A stretch of 64,000 bases of DNA, taken from NCBI GenBank assembly GCA_934047225.1, contig OW203990.1, positions 26,081,045 through 26,145,044 of the forward strand, read 5' to 3'. The notes beneath the pieces were generated by a model, which was not told the origin of the DNA, ran no database searches, and saw nothing but the letters and a program-made list of their open reading frames with translations. How positions within the stretch are numbered: the stretch's first letter is position 1; each line of letters opens with the position of its first letter. Positions 46,568-56,555 of this stretch are shown one piece after another. Position numbers and translations under genes: made by a program. Source of the DNA: Ypsolopha sequella (taxonomy: Eukaryota; Arthropoda; Insecta; Lepidoptera; Ypsolophidae).

Positions 46568-46880
46568 TAAATATACCCTCTCGAAGTAATTCGGGGGAGA
46601 GGAAGAGGACAGCTCACATGCAAAAAACCAGGAGGCCCACCATGCCTGGGACCGATGGATGGCGGTATATCCATCCCTAATAGCCGGGCCTTATATGGAA
46701 CATACTGGTGACGGGCAGCGGCGTCACTGGTGCGAGGGTTCCGGCACCGCGCTCACCAACCCGCCTGCCCAGCGTGTGTGAGTATGGGCAATTCTTCCAA
46801 GATGACCACCGGGAGTGGCAAAGTCCTGGAAAGGCTTATGTCCAGCAGTAGACGAACAAGGCTGATGGATGGATGGATAT
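46568..46880 (+). mobile_element. RTE-type retroelement 3' end with (GATG)n tail
   Basis: Third copy of the 1098/10195 family, 5' truncated at CCCTCTCGAAGTAATTCGGG and ending GATGGATGGATATT. CAGCAGTAGACGAACAAGGC near the end marks the usual 3' block. Confidence 0.65.
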
Positions 46881-46990
46881 TAAATATAGTAATAGAACAA
46901 AAATACACTCTATCTTTACCTTATTCATTGCAATTATATGATAATAAATAAAAAACAATAAACTTTATATTTTTTCGATATATTTCATAT

Positions 46991-47252
46991 ACAAAGTGAC
47001 TTTTGATCATCGTCCAAATTCATACTGGAAGCTTGGTAAGTGATCAGCATCATAAATCGATAACAATAATTGTGAATTTCGTATTATGAAATTTCGACTT
47101 CCCATAGTAATTCACTCGCAGTCCTGGGTGAATCACTATGGGGAGTCGAAATTTAATTTTATGAATTTTACAAAAATCGCTATTGGTTCATGATACTGAT
47201 CACTTACCAAGGCTCAAATATGAATTTGGACGATGTTCACAAATTCACCTTG
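46991..47252. repeat. MITE family 4 (copy 2)
   Basis: ACAAAGTGACTTTTGATCAT to ACAAATTCACCTTGTAT. The body is near-identical to 22693-22945. A second inverted pair lies outside it: AAAAAACAATAAACTTTATA at 46950 against TTTAAAGTTTATTGTTTTTT at 47279. The MITE therefore sits in the middle of an older palindrome (about 46930-47340). Confidence 0.75.
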
Positions 47253-47601
47253 TATATTAAAAAATATATATATATATATTTAAAGTTTATTGTTTTTTTA
47301 ATTATTATCATATAATTGCTTAAAACTACAAATAAAAAGCTAATATAGCTAAAATTATATTTATTCATACCTTATTCATTGCGTGTTTTAGCCGCCACAG
47401 ATATTTTATGACGTATCAATCTCGAACATTTACAGAGTAAGAATTTAAATTTATAATAGTTGGAAAAAACTGTTCTTTTATGTATGTTTCAATCATCTGA
47501 AGGAATAAAAATATCAATAAAGATTAGGTTTCACCATTTCCTTTACTTCTATAACTAGTTCTTTTTTATACAAACAGAATGAGTCCTATTCGCAACGTTA
47601 A

Positions 47602-47962
47602 GAGGCCGGCGAAGTAATCCTTGTCCATACAAACGAAATACCAAAATAATTTGTAAATCATAGATATTCTTAGGATAGTGTGTGTTTATTCCGATTGGAT
47701 ATCAGAATATCTAGGTTCCTAAATATATATTTTGAAAGGACACTGATTTAAAAACGACACTATTATCTATTTAAAATTTCCATAGAAATCTTATTTCTCT
47801 CATATTTCATGTTTAAATCAGCGTTCTTATTTAATATATATTTGGGAACCTAGATATTATGTAGTGCAATCGGAATAAATACACACTACCTTAAGAATAT
47901 TTATGATTTACAAGTGGTTTTGGTATTTCGTTTGTATTAACTAGGATTACTGCACCGGCCTC
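47602..47962. repeat. TTAA-flanked long-arm MITE, family 7
   Basis: TTAA at 47598-47601 and 47963-47966. GAGGCCGGCGAAGTAATCCT on the left is inverted as GGATTACTGCACCGGCCTC on the right. Arms of about 130 bp include AACGAAATACCAAAA and CCTAAATATATATTT. Confidence 0.8.
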
Positions 47963-49189
47963 TTAATACTAATACGTTCATACGAAAGATATGTAAAAAA
48001 TATAGCTAGTGTCATTTAAACTATAAAAATTAAATATTAAAGAAAACTTATTTGTTTTTTATTTAGTTTAAACTATATATATCTATAAAAACACATTATC
48101 ACAATAATTACTTCCAGATATATTTCGACTTTTGATGTCGGCGTCAGTGGAATTAGGTAAAATAAATATAATATTTTACAAATGTCATAAAATGGAGTGG
48201 ATGATTGACAGACAAATGAAGTAAAAGACAAAAGAAAAAAAAAGAAAAAAAAATATAATAAAAAATAAAAAAATAAACTATAAAAAACAACTTTCCACTT
48301 AGTTATGATGCTTTTTATTCCTTTTATTCTATATTTGTAGCTTATGACTATAAAGAAAGAAAGAATGGTTCTATGAAAAAACAAAACTATAAAAAAAACT
48401 TATAAAGAGACTATCTGAAACTATTTTGCTTATTAAAAGTAACAGGTTTTAGCGTTGTTTTCAATGTTTTCAAACCATTGTATCTTTTTTTGATATTACT
48501 GCTATTTTCACTTAAAATAATTTAAATTATTTCTTCGATAACTTTTAAAGTAATGAAAATCATCAAAAGTTGCCAGAACTGAAAAACTGCAATTTTTTCC
48601 AATACATCAATAAAACATCACAACATTGAACAATTATTTATCTTCTGAAAAGAAGTAAAATTTCAGAAACAAATTTTTCTTATTATGTTAACTTGTCCCT
48701 TTCCGTAAATGCCAGTTGCAAAAAATCCATCAAATTATTTTTTGGAATTTCATGACATCGCTTTTACATTTTCATGGTTTTTTCAGCTTCAACCCCTTTG
48801 GCACAGCATAAAACTTTAAAAGAGATTTCAATTACTGTTTTTTTTCTTTAATCAGTTTACTTGTAGCAACTTTTTCGCACTGGCCCCAAATGAAAATCCA
48901 AAAAACGCAAAACACGCTCTACCCTAACAGACATACCTATCTTCATCGGAAATGAAATGAAACTATTGGCAGACATTTGTGGATCATTACACAGAAACGA
49001 TTCACATAAATTCTGCGCTGAGTAAAAGTCAAAAATTGAAATATTTAAGTCAAAGCTAACAGGGGAACCCGAAAAATTAGTAAAGCATTTGAACGTCTCG
49101 ACAAATAATTATGATACTTGTTAGGAAATTGTTTTTACAAAACAAACAGCAAATGACATTAAACGTTTATGTAATACTTACGGCAATAG

Positions 49190-49800
49190 TAGTTTATGCT
49201 ACAAGGGCAAAAAGGAATAAATTACGAGGACGATTTAAACGTAACCGAGTAATTTATTGCTCTTACGCCCGTGTATCATACTACGTTTTTCAATGAAACG
49301 TTTTCGATGAAGAGACGTGAATTGCCATCCCAACCTTGGATCGATATAGCCGTGAATTTTTTAGGTCCACTTCCAAGTAGGCATTGATTGTTGTGGTAGG
49401 TTACTACAGCCATTACAAAAATTAAGATTCATGAAATGTATAACGTTCAAAAAACAATCGGTGTATTAATAGTTGTTTATGCTGCCAGGGCGAAATGGAA
49501 TAAACTCGTGTTTTAATCGTAACCGAGTAATTTATTGCTTTTACGCCCGTGTATCATACTACGTTTTTCAATGCAAAGTGTGAGGAAATAAAAAAATATA
49601 ATCTTGTTAACTTTAAATTATGATTGGCTCAAAAGGACTGTATCCAGAGCTGTTAAAAAGTGGAAAACAAAAAGTATAACATTTATGGTACACAGGAAAG
49701 GCCGCAGGTTAGGCAAACATTGTAAATAAATTTATAAAATTATTATAATAAAGCCCTAGGGCAAAATAATCGAATTTCTGTTCGGTTTTGATGTATAAAA
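49190..49800 (-). repeat. Dispersed repeat, partner of 7735-8085
   Basis: The block ACCGAGTAATTTATTGCTCT TACGCCCGTGTATCATACTA CG occurs twice here (49240 and 49525), and the longer downstream part (GCTCAAAAGGACTGTATCCA onward) matches the inverse of 7735-7915. It is a direct partial duplication. Confidence 0.6.
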
Positions 49801-50354
49801 AGTGGGCCTTTACGAGCACTTGCATTGAAAACAAATTTATCGATGCGTGACGTGTCGTCAATTTATAAATCATCAGCAACATCAAATTATGGCTGATTTA
49901 CCGGCAGTAAAAGTGATACCATCACGAACATTTAGCAACACAGGAGTGGACCTTACGGGATACGTGAAGCTTATACCCCATTGACTTGAACATATATAAC
50001 ATATAGAACATATAGAACATATAGATATATTGAACTTCTTCTGTTTTAAAAAAAAAAGGCACGGATTTCAGCACGATTTCAGTTTCTGAACCAGACTATC
50101 ATTTTATACCTATACCTATTATATTATATCAAATTATACATGTTATAGCTATTTATATAAACTTTTAAGGTTTTTATATAATAGGTGTTAAGATGAACAA
50201 CTTTTACTATGGAGCCAACCTTCGCATCGCGAAAACTTAACATGCTGTATATTTTATTACAGATTTTATGGCTTTTTTTTTAAAGTTTATTACGTAGTCT
50301 ACTTATTTCAACTATTTTATCTCTTCATGCCTGCCTATGCCTGCCTGTAGTTAA

Positions 50355-50758
50355 GGCGCTCTTATCCCAGAAGAGTGACTCTCTATCTTTTTCTTTACGT
50401 GTAAGGAGTAAAGAAATTAACCACACTTTTGTACTTTTTCGTTGTTTTCTTCGGTTTTTAAATTGTTTAAAAATAAGAGATATGTTTATTAAAACCTACT
50501 TACGTGGTCGACCTAGAAAATTTAAAGAGCAATATTACCAGATATGTTTCGTTAATAAAAGAGTGGAATTATGGAAATGACATGATTTGAAAGGTCTTAT
50601 TACATGCTGTGTTCGTGAATTATTTCTATCGAGCAAAGTTTATCTGATCGTGTAACACATGCGTGGAAGACCTAGATAAAGGTTCGAACTATATTGCGTA
50701 TTTTTTTTTTGAAAGTTCTATTTGACTTTGAAATTACTGATTTTGGGATAAGAGCGCC
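50355..50758. repeat. TTAA-flanked MITE, family 8
   Basis: TTAA at 50351-50354 and 50759-50762. Termini GGCGCTCTTATCCCAGAA and TTTTGGGATAAGAGCGCC are inverted. A solo end of the same family, TTTTGGGATGAGAGCGCCTTAA, lies at about 58716-58737. Confidence 0.75.
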
Positions 50759-51363
50759 TTAAGGATGTTTGGCCACCCAATGTATCGAGAGGTCACCGTT
50801 TGGTGTCATGTCATTATTCTTTGCTTTTCTTTATGTCATTATTCTTTGCTTTTCTTCTCCAATGCTACTATTCCCCGTTTCTAAATTTTCCGTTTATCTA
50901 AATTAGTTGAATATCATTTTTATAACAGGTACAGCCTTGATATCTGATGACTATCTGTAGCTTAGCGTGAGGGGTATTGATGTCTATCGTACAAGTTTTT
51001 TACTAAACTTAGATAAGTTAATATTAAGGGAAACTTATTTATTTTTTATTCAATTTACATTGAATAAAAGTTTTTATTTAATTTACATTCAATTTATTTT
51101 TTATAAAAACATCAGAGAAACTTATTAAAATATTTCTATAATATACTATATTATGTTGTATATTATGTAAATATTTTATTAAGTACCACTGATGCCGGCA
51201 ACAAGTCGAAATATATTTGGAAATAATTGTAATAGTGTTTTTATAAGCATATATAATGTAAACTAACTAAACTTAGCTTATGCATCAATAAAATATATTT
51301 AATTATAGAATTAAATGAGACTTGAGGATAATTCATGATTTACGTTTAATATTATTACGAGTA

Positions 51364-52678
51364 ATCTATCCCACAAGTACCCGGAAATTCTCATTTCAAA
51401 ATCCCGTGCTAGAGATATTTAAAAAAATATTTTCGCGTTAGGTTGGTACAACTGTCATTGATTGGCGGTAAAAAAAAAACCTAACCTCTGTAGAGTATTT
51501 TGTGACTAATTAACATTTGTGACAACCAACTTTTGTGGTCGCGTCGTTTTTTACTATTGCCGTTTTTCTTGAGCAACGATCTTGTATTAAATTCTGTGTT
51601 ACAAATGAAATTTCTTGTGTAGAAACGCTTAAAATGTTACAAAAAGCGTTCGCAAATAATTGTATGTCCAAAACTCAGGCATACGAGTGGTATAAATCAT
51701 TCAAAGAGGGACGCACAATGGTAGAAGATTTACCACGGGCTGGGAGGCCATCCACTTCTACTGACGATGGTCATGTCAATAAAGTGAAGCAAATTGTCAT
51801 GCAAAATCGTCGTGTAAATGTGAGAGAAATAGCCAGAGACATCGGCGTACCAAAAATTACAGTACACCGCATATTGTCTGACTTTTTGCAAATGGTTCGC
51901 GTCTCTGCTCGCCTCGTGCCAAAAGATCTGAATTTCATGCAAAAACAGCGCAGAATGGACGTTGCTAATGAGATGCTTTTTGAAGCACGAAACGATTCCA
52001 CGTTTATGAAACGCATCATAAGCGGTGATGAGACATGGGTCTACGAGTACGACATGGAAACAGAGCAACAAGCATCCGAATGGGTCGTTTCAGGTGAGCC
52101 GAAACCAAAAAGACCGCGTCAAACCAAGTCAAAAAACAAGGCACTTTTGATTGTTTTCTTTGATTATCGGGGTGTGGTACATCATGAGTTCCTTCCAACG
52201 GGCATGACAGTCAACAAGGGTATTATCTCGAAGTCATGAGGCGTTTGCGCGATGCTATTCGCCGCAAACGGCCAGATTTGTGGGTGGAAAACACATGGAT
52301 TTTGCACCACGATAACGCGCCAGCTCACACAGCCATGATTATTCGTAGCTTTTTGGCCAAACATTCAACAAACATCGCTCCGCAGGCACCCTACTCACCA
52401 GATATGGCACCATGTGACTATTTTCTCTTTCCTAAACTTAAATTGCCGCTTCGCGGAAAGCGTTTCGAGACCATAGAGGCGGTGAAAGAAAATACGACGA
52501 AGGCGCTGAAAGCTATCCTGATTTCGGCGTATGAAAAGTGTTTCGAGGACTGGTTGAAGCGCTGGCGTAAGTGCATTGCCTCTAATGGAAGTTACTTTGA
52601 AGGGGACAAAATAAATTTGGATGATTAAAATTACCCCTTGTGTTTTATTTACAATTTCCGGGTACTTTTGGGACACAG
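51364..52678 (+). mobile_element. Nearly intact mariner element
   Basis: The left end (ATCTATCCCACAAGTACCCG GAAATT) and the reverse complement of the right end (CTGTGTCCCAAAAGTACCCG GAAATT) form imperfect TIRs of about 26 bp. TA lies just outside both (51362-51363, 52679-52680). The length of 1,315 bp is the normal mariner size. It differs in TIR and protein from the mariner at 4904. Confidence 0.85.
51535..52628 (+). pseudogene. Mariner transposase with one frameshift
   Basis: The frame 51535-52239 gives the helix-turn-helix DNA-binding part (FLEQRSCIKFCVTNEI; KTQAYEWYKSFKEGR) and the first catalytic Asp in ISGDETWVYEYD (residue 165). A single-base deletion near 52221 (in CAACAAGGGTATTAT) shifts the frame. 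The frame 52236-52628 continues with RRLRDAIRRKRPDLW, the second Asp in LHHDNAPAHT and the third in SPDMAPCDYFLFPKLK. There are 34 residues between the latter two, so the DD34D triad is complete. The C-terminus CIASNGSYFEGDKINLDD is normal. The initiator position reads GTG (51535), so the start codon may also be lost. Apart from these two lesions the enzyme looks whole, which indicates a young copy. Confidence 0.85.
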
Positions 52679-52682
52679 TAGT

Positions 52683-52729
52683 ACGTTTACGCGACGACAG
52701 TGTGAGGCGTAACGTCGTCGCGTAAACGT
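52683..52729. repeat. 16-bp perfect hairpin beside the mariner
   Basis: ACGTTTACGCGACGAC at 52683-52698 is exactly inverted at 52714-52729, with loop AGTGTGAGGCGTAAC. It starts 3 bp after the mariner's TA. It is CpG-rich relative to its surroundings. Confidence 0.65.
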
Positions 52730-52918
52730 CTTTACTCGCCCAGATGAAGGCAGTCTAAATCTGCTGAAACTGGTCGGATTGCCCGATCATAACACGTATT
52801 GAGGTGAGCCGTTTTTATATAAATCAAAATCTTTTTAAATTGCTTTTAAAATGTATTGTAAAACACTTTTTACCTTATTTTTCTGTTGTGTCAATAAACG
52901 ATTTTAATTTTTTTTTTT

Positions 52919-53035
52919 TATTCTTTCATCATTTTGTCTCTGTCGTATACTTCTAAATTTATTTGCCTGTTCTCAACATTTACAACAAAAGGGATTTTAT
53001 CTCTGAACTGTTGGTTAAAAACAGCTCCAAAGATA
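52919..53035 (-). pseudogene. Ty3/gypsy integrase relic, downstream part
   Basis: On the minus strand this encodes IFGAVFNQQFRDKIPFVV and then EVYDRDK, resembling the region after the integrase core in Ty3/gypsy elements of the K02A2.6-like type. It ends at a stop at about 52919. It is separated from its upstream part (56556-56820) by the DNA transposon at 53041-56549. Confidence 0.6.
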
Positions 53036-53232
53036 GTCATATAAAATCAAACCCGGCAATCTCCATTTTCACCAAATGTTCAGGAACAGAAAAAAACGAA
53101 TTTTAATAAAATGATGGTACAAACAGCGTATTTTTTATTATTTTGACAATAAAGGCTATCAGTATCAGTTTTTTTTTGCTCTTTATTGTTAATATATGTT
53201 TGAAATATTAGAAATATAGGCAAAATAAGTTT

Positions 53233-53955
53233 GGAGATTGCCGATTTTGATAGAGCTGTTTGGAGTTTGCCGTTTTTGTTTTGGGTGCTACTGGAGAAAG
53301 CTGATTTTGTTACAACCATCCGCCATATTCTTATTACCATAATATAGCAATGCTAACAATGTTGATACTTGCTGCAAATGAAAAGAAAAAACGAATATTT
53401 ATATCCAATTTGAGAAATAAAAGCTTATTATTTATTATAATTATATAGGAAATAGGAACTATTAAAATAGGTGTCAGTAATGATCGGACCATTCCACAAA
53501 ACCACCAAAAACAATTTTAAAAAAAGGTGTCATCTTACGTTGTTTTGACAAGATAATAAAATATGGGATGACACGCGGATTAGATAATAGATTAAAATAA
53601 CTTTATATTCTGAGAGATTCTTCTTCTTGTTGTTCGCAGATGCACAAATAATTAAAGTATCAAAATCGTTCAATGAACCTACACTGACCGTTGAGTTTTC
53701 GCCTCAGTTGCCTTCCACTTTTCTCGGTCCGCTTTGCGTTTCCGAGTATGTTTGGTTGTACATGGTGAAACCAAGCAGTCCATCTACTTAAATTTGGTAT
53801 TTTTTTATAGAGTTTAGGCGTTTAACCATCAAAAAAGCAATGAAAAACCGCACTTAAATAACATGTTACTACATATGACTACGTACAAAATACAAAGCTC
53901 TGATTGGCTGATATGGAGATTGCCAACTTTGAAACAAAAAACAGCGGAGATTGCC
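53233..53955 (+). promoter_or_regulatory. Subterminal GGAGATTGCC repeats upstream of the YqaJ gene
   Basis: GGAGATTGCCGATTTTGAT at 53233, GGAGTTTGCCGTTTTTG at 53262, GGAGAAAGCTGATTTTG at 53293, GGAGATTGCCAACTTTGA at 53915 and GGAGATTGCCGGATTTGAT at 53946 all match the inner part of the TIR (GGAGATTGCCGGGTTTGAT at 56526, inverted at 53055-53064). Repeated TIR-like motifs near element ends commonly serve as transposase-binding sites. Here they also lie before the first exon, so they could influence its transcription. Both roles are inference. Confidence 0.5.
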
Positions 53956-54110
53956 GGATTTGATTCGAACTTTAATTTTAAAAAGGTTAATGGGGTTAAA
54001 AACCGAAAGCTTTGGCTAGGTGGCAGCACTGTTGAGTGTACCTTCAGTCGGCCATATTGATTTCTGTTGTTGTTGTTTTGAGATTTTTAAATTAATAGAA
54101 TTGTGTAAAA

Positions 54111-55891
54111 ATGTATGAAACATGGAGTGTAGTTCAGCTGAAAGATGAATTGAGAAAAAGAAATGCTTCGGTGGCCGGTAAAAAAGCGGTTCTAGTTGAA
54201 AGGTAAGTGTTATCCGGCCTCGGATATGAATAAGGGGTTATGTTGTTGTTGCTATAAAAAATCTTTTTTTCTTTTTAAAGACTGGAGTCTTACGACCGAA
54301 ACAACCTGATTGGAGTTGAAGATGAGTTAGAAGACGATATGCCGATCATTCCTGCCATAGAAAACTTTAGAGATGTGAATGCCAGTACGAAACTTCCAGC
54401 ACTGACTAAACACCATATACAAGAATTTGCTGATAGGTAATAAAGATTTTAAATACCTATTAGTGACGCTGGATCTGGTTCAGGTTGTGTTGTGTAGAAT
54501 GACAGCACCTATGTATCAAGCTGACCTCAATACAAATTAATTTTGACATATACAATATTCATACGGAACCCTGTTGTTTTATTTTATTTGAATGATAAAG
54601 TATATATTCATTAATTCATTGTTGCAGGTATCAAACTCAGCCTAAAGGGCGGCTTCTGTATGAAAACAGATGCCTAATAACATTACGTGCTGTTAATCAA
54701 GATAACTTAACATATTTCCTGGCTCAATGTAAAGCACAAATGAAAAAAATGTATTATGTGGTTACTCTGAAATTAGACACCCATGGGACAATAGTAGAAA
54801 GCCACTGTGAATGTGCTGCAGGCTCTGGCTTAGAAGCGCACTGTAAACATGTTTTTACAGTGCTTTATGGAATAGAGGACATTATACGCACTAAAACAAT
54901 AATTCAACACAAAGTTTGTACAGAACAACTAATGGCTTTTAAGAAACCAAAGAAAATGTTTTTTGATTCCCCAATGCAGGCTGACAAGCTACCTACAAAG
55001 AAAAGAAAACTGAGCAGTGTTTTATATTCTCCATTGAATGAGGAGGATATTATGACAAATTATGCAGATTATGTGAGAAATTTGGCAATTGGATTGGGTA
55101 ACAGCAAAATGCCCTTTTTACAAACTGTGAAGCCTGCCAATCCATATGCCCTAGAATGGGACCATGACTACATGGCAAAGAGCCCGAAAGATCTCCTGCT
55201 TGAAGACTTACTATTGAAAAATATTACCCAACAGACGATAGAAGATGTAGAAAATAAGACAAAGTTACAAGCCGCATCTAAGGACTGGCACAAGCTGAGG
55301 AGTGTACGTGTGACAGCAAGTAACTTTCATTCAATATGTCATAGCAAAGCAGGTACACGACAAATATTGGCACAGAATATTTTATACCCAAAAAAATTTA
55401 CTTCCCGTGCTACTACACATGGCAAAGTTCAAGAACCAATCGCATTAGAAAAGTATAGTTCTTTTCTAAGTTCAAAAATAGAAAGGTGTGGTCTGTATAT
55501 TTCACTAGCACATCCTTATCTTGCTGCTTCTCCAGATGGAATTCTTCAAAATGAAACGTTAATTGAAGTAAAATGTCCATATACTGCTCGGTACAGTCTC
55601 ATATCACCAATTACAGTGCCATATCTGTATGAAAGCAATGGTCAACTGAAGTTGAAAAAAAAACACCAATATTATACCCAGATTCAGGGGCAGTTATATT
55701 GTGCCAACAAAAACTATTGCAATTTACTTGTCTTTACGTTTGTAGAGATGAAGGTAATTTATCTTGAAAGAGATGATGAATTTATTCAAGAAATGGTGAA
55801 TTCTCTTACATCGTTTTACCAAGACCATTTGGAACCAGAAGTTATTAATAAATATTTTTATAAAAATTATGACTCTATAATAAAACCCTAA
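54111..55891 (+). CDS. SAP / SWIM zinc finger / YqaJ-type nuclease protein (transposon accessory gene)
   Basis: Three exons join in frame: 54111-54202, 54281-54436 and 54628-55891 (1,512 nt, 503 residues). Junctions are GAAAG|GTAAGT, TTTTTAAAG|ACT, GATAG|GTAATA and GTTGCAG|GTA; both introns are phase 2 and under 200 bp. Residues 5-35 (WSVVQLKDELRKR, GKKAVLVERL) form a SAP DNA-binding helix pair. C143, C145, C155 and H157 make a SWIM zinc finger (CEC...HCKH). Residues about 300-470 are a YqaJ/lambda-exonuclease-like domain: RVTASNF near 310, HGKVQEP (E352), SPDG (D386), IEVKCPY (E396, K398, the D-ExK metal site) and QIQGQLY near 436. A basic Lys/Arg cluster near residue 205 (KKRKL) could be a nuclear signal. 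All catalytic positions are present, so a DNA exonuclease activity is plausible. It is most likely the accessory protein of the surrounding transposon. A domesticated host gene is less likely because the TIRs are intact. Confidence 0.8.
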
Positions 55892-56071
55892 AAAAACAGA
55901 CTGTGCTTTTATTACATATCAAACTATTTCTTTGTGTAAAATTATTATAAATTTATATTTGGGAACATGGTCCATTTAAGTATTATATAAATCTTAATGT
56001 TCCTTCTTGTTAAAAACGCAAAACTTGTGTTGTTTATCTTATTTTTGAATACAAATTATTATTTAAACATG

Positions 56072-56311
56072 TTATATGGTATGTGTACCAGTGTACGAAT
56101 TTCTTTGGAAATAATCTTCAGTTTTAAAATGATCTGCACATAACCTTGCTGTGTCATTAGCTTTCCAATTTTTTCGTTGAACCGCTTTCTCCCTAAGCCT
56201 TCTTCTTATTTTATCTTTAGGGAATATATGAATTCCGACATTGTTGCAATCGATCGCTGCACAACGAGTCATTTTGAGCAAATAACAATTTAAATCATCA
56301 TAATTACACAA
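56072..56311 (-). pseudogene. THAP zinc-finger stub (N-terminus of transposase)
   Basis: Starting at the second Met (56272) the frame reads MTRCAAIDCNN, then IHIFPKDK, NWKAND and CADHFKTEDYF. C17, C22, C58 and H61 (numbered from 56311) fit the C2CH spacing of THAP domains, and the conserved Pro, Trp and Phe are in place. The protein ends 18 residues after the last ligand. In this transposon type the THAP domain normally heads a transposase several hundred residues long. Only about 180 bp separate this stop from the convergent YqaJ gene, with no further homology, so the catalytic part appears deleted. Alternatively it is a free THAP protein. Confidence 0.7.
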
Positions 56312-56555
56312 AAATCTCTATGATAACTGTCAAACATAGGGCAAAGACAATATAACCACTTACATAGGGAACACTCAACAGTAGCGACATCTGAAGTGAG
56401 TAAAAGGCAGTTTTTATCCTCATTCTACTGGATAATGCCAGTTTTGAAAGGATTGTGTTTTTTCTTTTGAATTGTTAATCACAGACAAACAATTCTGCAT
56501 TCACAGATCAAATCCGATAATGTGTGGAGATTGCCGGGTTTGATTTTATATGACT

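Larger units (their letters stand above)
48050..51290. repeat. Pair of about 130-bp inverted repeats enclosing about 3 kb
   Basis: 48050-48180 (ATAAAAACACATTATCACAA, AGATATATTTCGACTTTTGA) is the reverse complement, with mismatches, of 51150-51290 (TGCCGGCAACAAGTCGAAAT, TAATAGTGTTTTTATAAG). Between them I find no transposase: only AT-rich DNA, the repeat at 49190-49800 and a MITE. It may be a degenerate large DNA transposon or two independent insertions. Confidence 0.45.
53041..56549. mobile_element. DNA transposon carrying YqaJ-nuclease gene and THAP stub (probable ISL2EU type)
   Basis: Perfect inverted termini begin ATAAAATCAAACCCGGCAAT CTCCA at 53041 and mirror at 56525-56549. Identity extends a few bases further outward (AGTC/GACT), so the exact border is ambiguous. 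With the border given here, AT dinucleotides (53039-53040, 56550-56551) would be the target duplication, which is the TSD known for ISL2EU elements. Two genes converge inside: a three-exon SAP/SWIM/YqaJ gene (54111-55891, plus) and a THAP zinc-finger frame (56072-56311, minus). From family knowledge, eukaryotic ISL2EU elements (PIF/Harbinger-related) encode a THAP transposase and a separate YqaJ-type nuclease. The flanks are the two halves of one gypsy integrase, proving insertion. The transposase core is missing, so this copy is probably a deletion derivative. Superfamily assignment is inference. Confidence 0.75.

Noticed and set aside
48073..48384. 103-codon Phe-rich frame on the minus strand
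   Set aside because: Low-complexity A-run sequence read in reverse; it overlaps an inverted repeat arm and has no homology signal.
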